12,105 nt of DNA. Source: Gonium pectorale (Eukaryota > Chlorophyta > Chlorophyceae > Chlamydomonadales > Volvocaceae). The notes under the pieces were generated by a model that searched no databases, was not told where the DNA came from, and was given only the letters and a program-made list of their open reading frames with translations. The translations under genes were made by a program, and so were the position numbers. Below are positions 6,757 to 12,105 of this stretch, one piece after another; the first letter of the stretch is position 1; each line of letters starts with the position of its first letter. Where the stretch lies: positions 915,365 to 927,469 of the forward strand of contig LSYV01000035.1 of NCBI GenBank assembly GCA_001584585.1, given 5' to 3'.

Positions 6757-9700
6757 GGTGGTGGGTTGCGCTGCCGTCTCGTGGTGCCGTGTGCGGGGAG
6801 TGCCGCGGGCGGGGCGGGAGGGCAGGTGGGCGGGCGGGAGGGTGTTGCATATCAGCTTTCTTGGACAAGGACCCGCACACCGAAGGGCCTGCGAGCCCAG
6901 CTCAAGTTCACACCGTGTTTGGGTTGCCTGTATGGCGCCGCCTGCATGTCTCGAGGGTTCGGCTTTCAGCCCTGCCGCTGCCTTGGTGCCTGAGCTTACC
7001 GGGGTCGGATCCCGGCTGCTGCATGATTAGCCGTCACGGCCCGTCATGGCCGGCCCTTGCCACGGGTCACCTGGTACAAGTCCTCCCACTACCTGCCGCC
7101 TCCTCCCCACTACCTGCCACTTCAGGCGGCGGCGCCGTGCAACGCCAGGCGGCGCCCAGGTTCGTGCGGGCAGGGGCGTCGGCCGACCCTGAGGCCTCGT
7201 CCTCTGCAGGCGGCGACCCCGGGCAAGCCGACCACCGCCGGCGGCGGGCCGCCTCCGCCTCCACGCCCTCGTCCTCATCGGCGCCGCCCCAACCGCGTCC
7301 CTACTTCTTCCGCGTGCAGCAGCGGCTGGCGGCCGCCGGCGCCGCCACCGGCGATGCGCTGGCCGGCGCCGCGGCGGTCGGCCCGCCGCCGCCACCTCCG
7401 GCGTCGGCCGGAGCTGCAGCGGCGGCTGGAACGACGGTGGCAGACCGTTCTGCCAGGGAGCTGGCGGCGAGGCGGCGGATCTACGAGCTTGGCTTGCGGG
7501 CGGCAGGCGTTGCGGTTGGCCGTACGGCCCGGTTCGGGCCGAGTGTGGCTGGGGCTGGGGCGGCGGGCCCGGCGGCCGCGGCGGCAGCTGGGTCATTGTC
7601 AGCGGCGGCGCCGCCCTTGTCATCGTGGCCCGCGGGGCGGCGGGAGCAGCTAGACGTCTGGCTGGGGCGCGAGCTGCGGGCGCTGCTGGGGGCCACGGTG
7701 AGCACTTGGTTTGTGCGGATTGCGCGGGGGTTGTGCAGACAGGCCAGGGGGGCCGCCGGCTTGCCGGAGCGTGTGCGGGGCTGCGCCGGCCGCGGCGATC
7801 GCCGCCATCCGTGTCCCACCTCACCCCACCCCACCCCGCGGCTGCGCCCTCGGGTGTGTGAAACCCGCATGTATGTTGAGCACGCGAGTGAACCACTGTT
7901 TTTCTGCCTGCCCCTCCCTGTCGTCACCCCGGCCGCACACCTCTGGTCCCTGTCCCTCACCCGGCCCGTTTGACATTCGGCAGTCGGCACCACATGTCAC
8001 GACCCGTTTCCCCATCTTTATGGTCCCCCCCTGGCGCCACCCCGGCCGGCCGCACAGGACGTGTCACTGCTCCGCGCGCTGGTTGGCGGGCTGCTGGATG
8101 TGCATGGACTAGAGCGCGACTGGGCGGCCGAGGAGCAGCGGGCGGCGGGGCCGCCGGCGCCGGCGACAGAGCCGGCAGCGGCAGCTGCGGCGGGCGGCGG
8201 CGGTGTCCTGGGGGTCGGTGACGGCGGCGGCGGCGGCGGCAGCGGCGGCCCCGTCCGGAGGGAGGATGGCCCAGTTGCGGCGCTGCGTCCTTTCCTATTC
8301 GAGCGCGCGGCCCACTTTTGGCACGAGCTGAGGTACGCAGGGATACTGCGTGTTTTTTCCTTGCTGTCGGCATCGGAAGAACTGCCTAGACGCGCGTCGA
8401 ACGGAGATCACGAGGTTTAGGGCGGCGTAGCACGTGTCCAAGACTCTACACCACGCCCTGAGCCCCGCAGCCCTGAAGTCGGTGTGCGCGCCTTCAGTCG
8501 ACCGCGCCAGTCCCGCTATCTTGGAAGTCCACTCACGTACATACCGTGTGCTATGCAGGAGCTTTGCGCTCTCGGGCCTAGCGGTCGAAGCGTACGACAG
8601 CAGCGTGCTGTACGGCGACCGGCGCGCGGCGGGAGCTGAGCCGCAGCAACGGCGGGAGCAGCCGCAACGGCCGGCGCAGCAACACGTGCTGCAGGCGCAC
8701 AGCCGCTTCGGAGCGCTGCCGCACGGGCCGATGCCGGCACCCGCCGCCGCTGCCTCTGCCGCCGCCGCAGCGGGCAGGGCTGGCTGGCTGGCTGCCGCCG
8801 TGCCCGCGGCAAGGGCCGCCCCGAGGCCACTGCTGGTGGGGGCGCCGCTGGCGCTGTCTGCCGCCAGGCCGCCACTGCGGCCGGCCCCTCCGCGCGTGCC
8901 TCGGTCCACGGCTGCATCGGCGGCCGGGTCGGGCTCAGCCCCGCCCGGGGCCATGCTGGGACTGCCGCCTGGGGCGCAGGAGGAGGGCCGGCCGATGGCC
9001 AGCGGAGCAACGGGCGGTGGAGCGACGGCGGTAGGGCCGGTTGCGGGCCTAGCGGAGGGCGATGATGATGACGTCATGATCGTAGAGGTGGACCATGAGG
9101 TCGTGGATCTTACATTGGAGGAGGACGAGGAAGAGGGCGGGGAGGAGGGGGAGCGGCGGCGGCCGACACAGCAGCAACAGCGGCAGCGGCAGGAACAGCG
9201 GCAGGAACAGCGCCATGGCAGGGGCCCCCCAGGCCCAGCGCAGCCGGGAACGGCGGCCGGCTGCCGGGAGGCAGGCGCCAGCGCCAGCACAGCAGCCGCT
9301 GCCGCCGGGCTGGGCAGGCTCCTTGGTGCCGCCGGCGGCAGCGGTGGTCCTGGAGCTGGACCTGAGGTCGCGGTTGGGCCTGAGACAGCCTCCGGGCTGG
9401 GCCCTGGTGGGATACAAGGTGCAGCGGTGGCGGAAGCCGAGGCGGTGGCGGAGGTCCGAGAGCAGGACACCGCCCCGGCACGGCTGCGGCGGCGCTGGGA
9501 CGAGCCCCCAGCCGGGCAGGTCCTGCACCGGCAGGGATCCGGCGCGGCGGCGGCTGCCGCGGTTGCCAACCCCAGCGGGAGGGCCGGCGCCGCATTTGCC
9601 AGCAGCGTTGGAGGCGATACCGCCGCCGGCGGCGGGGCCGGGTTACTGCATGCGCCACAGGGGCGGGCGCCCAAGAGCAACGCGGAGAAGCGCAGGGGCG

Positions 9701-10470
9701 AGGGAGGCCTGGGCGAGGGGCAGCAGGAGCGGCGCCGCCGCTGCAATAGCGGCGGCGCAGGCCGGGGGGCTGCTCGCGGGAGCCGCCATGCAGACGAGGG
9801 CGGGGAGCCGTGGCGCCGGAGCAGAAGGAGCCGCAGCAGGAGCCGCGACGGGCGGGACGACGGCGGGTCGGGGCTGTCGTCGCGTCACGCCGAGCGGGGG
9901 TGCGGGAGCTCTGGCGCGGGCCGGAGGCGGCGCAGCGGCTCGCGGCACGCAGCGGAGCCTGGCGCCTGGCGCCGCTCCAGGAGCAGCAGGAGCCCCGCAG
10001 GGCGGCGGAGCGGGAGCGGATGCCGGCGCCCCAGCCACTCGCCGGCACGGCGGGATTGCTCGACTGACGGGCGCCGGCAGCGCGAGGGCCACAGCTTGCG
10101 GCGACGGCGACTGCGCAGCTCATCGAGAAACGGGCGGCCCGCGCGCGGCGCTCGCAGCGGCCGCAGCCGGAGTCGCAGCCGCAGCCCATCGCCGTCGTGG
10201 GATGGGGCGCGGACCGGCCGGAGACGGCATGGCGCTGGCCCCTGCGCTGGCGGCGGCGGCCGCGGCGGGAGCAGGGGCGACGGGAGCAGGGCTGGCGGCT
10301 GGGTCAATGGCGAGGCCGGCAATCGGGTATGGGAGCTGCGGGGCGGCGGTAGCGGCGAGGGCGAGGGCGACGTGTTCGACAGCGGCGAAGCGGTGGCGGC
10401 GGGCAGTGGGGACGCCGGGGAGGATCGTTGGCAGATGCAGATACCGCCCGAACTGCTGCGAGGCCGCTGA
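5589..10470 (+). CDS. TOPORS: TOPORS-like RING-finger ubiquitin/SUMO E3 ligase with SIM and RS domain (6 exons, 1154 aa)
   Basis: Probable nuclear E3 ligase; animal TOPORS has both ubiquitin and SUMO ligase activity. Exons: 5589-5718, 5869-5984, 6177-6636, 7126-7697, 8058-8332, 8559-10470; all introns are GT-AG and 3465 nt close in frame with TGA. Domains in order: acidic Ser cluster SSSSEDEE; C3HC4 RING at 41-81 (C-x2-C-x14-C-x-H-x2-C-x2-C-x10-C-x2-C, ending CPLCK); a Gln/His/Tyr-rich linker with a Q run near 120; the TOPORS central region in three blocks (RRRIYELGLRA near 351, W-L-x-R-E-L near 414, LRPFLFERAAHFWHELRSF at 502-520 running on to EAYD). Then an Ala/Pro/Arg-rich linker, tandem SUMO-interaction motifs VMIVEV and VVDLTL at 690-704 followed by an acidic run, and an Arg/Ser domain at about 926-1076. 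The RING's second Cys codon and the HEL-R-SFAL block are split by introns and restored by splicing, which confirms the joins. The start is the first in-frame ATG after TGA at 5463-5465. The last ~75 residues have no known motif. Family call is firm; targets are unknown. Confidence 0.88.
5719..5868 (+). other. Intron 1 of the TOPORS-like gene: 150 bp, open, inside the RING
   Basis: Donor GTACGT, acceptor CTTCACAG. It splits the second zinc-binding Cys codon as T|GC. Its length is exactly 50 codons and it has no in-frame stop. If retained, the codon at the junction reads TGT, still Cys, and the frame is kept with a 50-residue insertion between the first and second zinc-ligand pairs. A small perfect hairpin (5723-5739) overlaps the donor. 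Confidence 0.85.
6289..6311 (+). repeat. CAG-rich run coding for polyglutamine
   Basis: In exon 3, CAGCAGCTGCAG(CAG)n-type sequence encodes QQLQQQQQ, with more Gln after HAV. It is a typical unstable trinucleotide tract in algal regulatory proteins. Confidence 0.8.
6637..7125 (+). other. Intron 3 of the TOPORS-like gene
   Basis: Donor GTAGGT, acceptor CCACTTCAG; splits a Gly codon (G|GC). It contains a long TTG/GGT composite microsatellite and one CCCAGCTC octamer near 6895. A second CTCTGCAG acceptor, 84 bp downstream at 7208-7209, is in the same phase and could give a protein 28 residues shorter. The start of exon 4 is therefore less sure than the other joins. Confidence 0.7.
6701..6763 (+). 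repeat. Composite (TTG)n-(GGT)n microsatellite
   Basis: About 42 bp of TTG repeats, with one TC interruption near 6712, pass directly into about 20 bp of GGT repeats. It lies 64 bp inside intron 3. The apparent poly-Leu/Val (+) and poly-Gln/His (-) frames are products of the repeat, not genes. Confidence 0.95.
7698..8057 (+). other. Intron 4 of the TOPORS-like gene
   Basis: Donor GTGAGC, acceptor GCCGCACAG, phase 0. It interrupts the central TOPORS block between GRELRALLGAT and DVSLLRALVGG. The 3' half is pyrimidine-rich. No other feature is visible. Confidence 0.85.
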
Positions 10471-10511
10471 GGGAGCAGGATGCCGCTCTCTAGTATGTGG
10501 TTGCGGGTATT

Positions 10512-10516
10512 TTACA
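10512..10516 (-). promoter_or_regulatory. Putative poly(A) signal TGTAA for the - strand RPAP3_C gene
   Basis: TTACA on the + strand reads TGTAA on the - strand. It is the only copy between the two convergent stop codons. Using it gives a 3' UTR of about 900 nt, long but not unusual for these algae, ending about 40 bp from the stop codon of the opposite gene. Confidence 0.35.
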
Positions 10517-10561
10517 GGATACCGTACAGATGTGACTTCCTCATTGCAGCGCAGTCATTTC

Positions 10562-10618
10562 ATTTGTGGATGGTGGAGGCATTTGTGGATGGTGGAGGCA
10601 TTTGTGGATGGTGGAGGA
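10562..10618 (+). repeat. 3 x 19 bp tandem repeat
   Basis: Three head-to-tail copies of ATTTGTGGATGGTGGAGGC at 10562-10580, 10581-10599 and 10600-10618; the third ends in A. It lies 92 bp after the TOPORS-like stop codon, within its likely 3' UTR. There are no spacers, so it is not a CRISPR. Confidence 0.95.
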
Positions 10619-11421
10619 GAGGCGCGGGAGGGATGTGCAGGAGCAGGCCGGGCAGTGGACTGGGCCCGCGAAGAGCGGGATGTGCGCGGAGATGTGCTCA
10701 GGTGGGCTGAGTGTTTGGGTCGGGAGCGGTGGAGGGGCGGATCAGGATGTGCTGCCGCGCACAATGGGCGCACAATGCCGGGCGGTAGGGCAAACGGCTG
10801 GAGGACGACCTGGGCAACGTGGCGGCGCGCCACGGCCGGGAGTAGAACCATGTAGGATCAAGGCTGTCCGGCAAGCCAGCGCGCACACACATGTACCCGT
10901 TTCTGGTCCCCTTTTTTATCTGGAGGTCAGCTCAGCTCAGTTCAGCTATACAGCTAAGTTCTTGGGGGGGGGGTACTTTGCTGAGTCGCGCGGAGGGTCC
11001 ATGGCTGTTTTGCTGCTATGTTTTAAACGCGCTCTGAGCATTCCATCACGCATACGTAACACATGTACATACCATACACGCCGCCCGGCGCCGTATGCAG
11101 CGTCGGATGAGCAGCGGCGGGGACTTTCGCGCGGCCGTGAAGGCAGGCGACGCCAGGCCGTCCTTTGGCACCAAAGGTCGCGGCAGGGTCCGTGCGGCGT
11201 GCACCTCGCCCTCCTCCGTCCCCAATGCCTGCATATAGGGCGGCAGGACACCGCTGCCGGTATGCCGCTCCAGGCGCGTCAACGCAGCCAACAGTCGGCC
11301 CCGCTGGCAGTCAGAAAAAAAGCGCAAACTCCTACATGCCATAAACCCACAGGGTAAACACTCCGCGGCAGCCCCCAAACGCCTAGCCAGCCCCTTCCCG
11401 CCCCTGCCGCGCCCCTGCAGC

Positions 11422-12105
11422 CTACAGCCGGAACTTCGGCCGCAGCGCCGCCAGCTGCTCAGCCGCCCCCGACCCGCCCTCGCCCCGCCGCAGCGCCCCG
11501 TCCAGCGCCTCCCACGCCGCCCGCAGCTCCGCCCGCTCCCTTCCGGGCAGCGACATGGCCATCATGTCAAACCTCGACACCCCCGTCAGACCGCTCAGAA
11601 GTGCCACGCCCACGCCCGGGCTGAGCGAGCCGGCGGTGGCGGCGGCCGCCGCCGCCGCCTCTGACGGCGATGCGCCGGACGATCCGTCCGCGGGCATCAT
11701 GGCCGCCAGCAGGCACCGCAGCATGGCGGACAGCACCGGCGCCGTGAGGCTGTTCTTGAAGACGGAGGGCAGGCTGGCGGGCGGGATGGCTGCAAGGTAG
11801 GCCGCCTGGCGCGCCACGTCGCCGCCCAGGCTGCGCCACGCCGCCTCGAACTCCACGCTGGTCCGGGGCGGCACCGCAGCGCGCGGCGCCGACGCTGCGG
11901 CCGCTGCAGCAGCGGCGGCGGCGGCCGCCGCAGCCGCGACCGTCGTGGTGGCGGCAGTAGGCCGGGGCGGCGCGGCCGCCGCGGCGGCCGCTGGCGATGT
12001 CCCCGATGATGCCGAACCTTCCTGGTCCGTTGTCTGGGCCGGAACACCGACCGTGCAAGGGGAACAGGACGCGTTGCCACTCTGCGGGTGCGCCGCTTCA
12101 TCACG
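11422..12105 (-). CDS. RPAP3_C-domain protein, C-terminal 227 residues (5' end beyond window)
   Basis: C-terminal part of a protein ending in the RPAP3 C-terminal domain, found in RPAP3 (R2TP/HSP90 co-chaperone), SPAG1 and CCDC103, which act in assembly of RNA polymerases, PIKK kinases and axonemal dyneins. The frame is open from the window edge to TAG at 11422-11424. Numbering from the edge, residues 1-77 are a low-complexity linker with a run of 15 Ala (codons 11895-11893 to 11937-11935). The domain runs from about 83 to 205, with TSVEFEAAW, AAYLAAIP, VFKNSL, SAMLRCLL and GVSRFDMMAM all matching family positions. A Ser/Ala/Gly-rich insertion of about 27 residues (PADGSSGASPSEAAAA...) sits in the middle. 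The true start lies off the window; TPR repeats upstream would point to RPAP3 or SPAG1, their absence to a CCDC103-like protein. It converges on the TOPORS-like gene. The domain call is firm; the orthologue is not decided. An intron in the Ala-rich linker cannot be excluded. Confidence 0.83.
   Translation of the reverse strand, partial: RDEAAHPQSGNASCSPCTVGVPAQTTDQEGSASSGTSPAAAAAAAPPRPTAATTTVAAAAAAAAAAAAAAASAPRAAVPPRTSVEFEAAWRSLGGDVARQAAYLAAIPPASLPSVFKNSLTAPVLSAMLRCLLAAMMPADGSSGASPSEAAAAAAATAGSLSPGVGVALLSGLTGVSRFDMMAMSLPGRERAELRAAWEALDGALRRGEGGSGAAEQLAALRPKFRL
11893..11937 (-). repeat. GCN repeat coding for 15 alanines
   Basis: Fifteen consecutive Ala codons on the - strand (GCA, GCC, GCG and GCT mixed) just upstream of the RPAP3_C domain. 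A second shorter Ala run is coded at 11971-11991. The mixed codons suggest an old tract rather than a recent pure-triplet expansion. Confidence 0.85.

Larger units (their letters stand above)
10471..11421. other. Convergent intergenic / 3' UTR region
   Basis: It lies between two genes that end towards each other. No coding signal was recognised on either strand. It holds a 3 x 19 bp tandem repeat (10562-10618), CAGCT-type repeats at 10928-10945, a run of 11 Gs near 10964-10974, and a single TTACA (TGTAA on the - strand) at 10512-10516. No + strand TGTAA was found, so the 3' end of the TOPORS-like transcript is not fixed by sequence. Confidence 0.6.

Noticed and set aside
6587..6880. - strand frame with poly-Gln and poly-His
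   Set aside because: These runs come entirely from the TTG/GGT microsatellite in an intron of the + strand gene.
8295..9746. 483-codon open frame on the - strand, rich in Ala/Pro/Ser/Cys
   Set aside because: It lies antisense to exons 5-6 of the TOPORS-like gene and shows no domain. The + strand frame carries SIM, RS and the conserved HEL-R-SFAL block, so this frame is open only because stops are rare in GC-rich DNA.
10562..10618. Possible CRISPR-like array
   Set aside because: The three 19-bp units are directly adjacent with no spacers, and the locus is eukaryotic nuclear DNA. It is a plain tandem repeat.
9095..10855. 586-codon open frame on the + strand in a different frame
   Set aside because: It overlaps the RS-coding exon out of frame, is Gly/Ala/Arg low complexity, and shows no motif. 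It is a compositional shadow.

Overview
The window looks like nuclear DNA of a chlamydomonad/volvocine green alga. It is very GC-rich. Two genes are split by GT-AG introns of about 150-570 bp with GTGAGC/GTGCGC-type donors and CAG|G acceptors. The low-complexity stretches are Ala/Gly/Gln-rich, (CA/GT)n and trinucleotide tracts are common, and TGTAA, the algal poly(A) signal, occurs at plausible transcript ends. No bacterial, organellar or mobile-element gene is visible. The species cannot be read from the sequence.

Layout. Bases 1-1338 carry no recognisable coding sequence; the first ~880 are probably the 3' UTR of an upstream + strand gene ending near a TGTAA at 872-876. Bases 1339-4761 (+) hold a complete seven-exon gene for a plastid-type inositol monophosphatase family enzyme closest to plant IMPL1 (345 aa). 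Bases 4762-5588 are intergenic and hold a TATA-like box and short upstream ORFs. Bases 5589-10470 (+) hold a complete six-exon gene for a 1154-aa TOPORS-like protein: N-terminal C3HC4 RING, the TOPORS central conserved region, a tandem SUMO-interaction motif in an acidic patch, and a C-terminal Arg/Ser domain. Bases 10471-11421 are a convergent intergenic/3' UTR region with a 3 x 19 bp tandem repeat. Bases 11422-12105 (-) hold the 3' end of a gene whose product ends in an RPAP3_C domain; it runs off the right edge.

The exon models were built by hand. All splice phases close: 1038 nt and 3465 nt, both multiples of three. Family motifs run unbroken across the junctions (WCVDPLDGT in IMPL1; the second RING cysteine and the HFWHELRSFAL block in the TOPORS-like gene), which is strong internal support.

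The three genes do not form an obvious pathway. The enzyme is metabolic and probably plastidic. The TOPORS-like protein should be a nuclear ubiquitin/SUMO ligase. The RPAP3_C protein should be an R2TP/HSP90 co-chaperone or dynein-assembly factor. TOPORS in animals is also found at ciliary basal bodies and RPAP3_C proteins help assemble ciliary dyneins, so the convergent pair could share a flagellar link, but that is speculation. The most interesting object is the TOPORS-like gene: few algal members are described, its SIM/RING layout suggests a SUMO-targeted ubiquitin ligase, and its first intron sits inside the RING and can be retained in frame.
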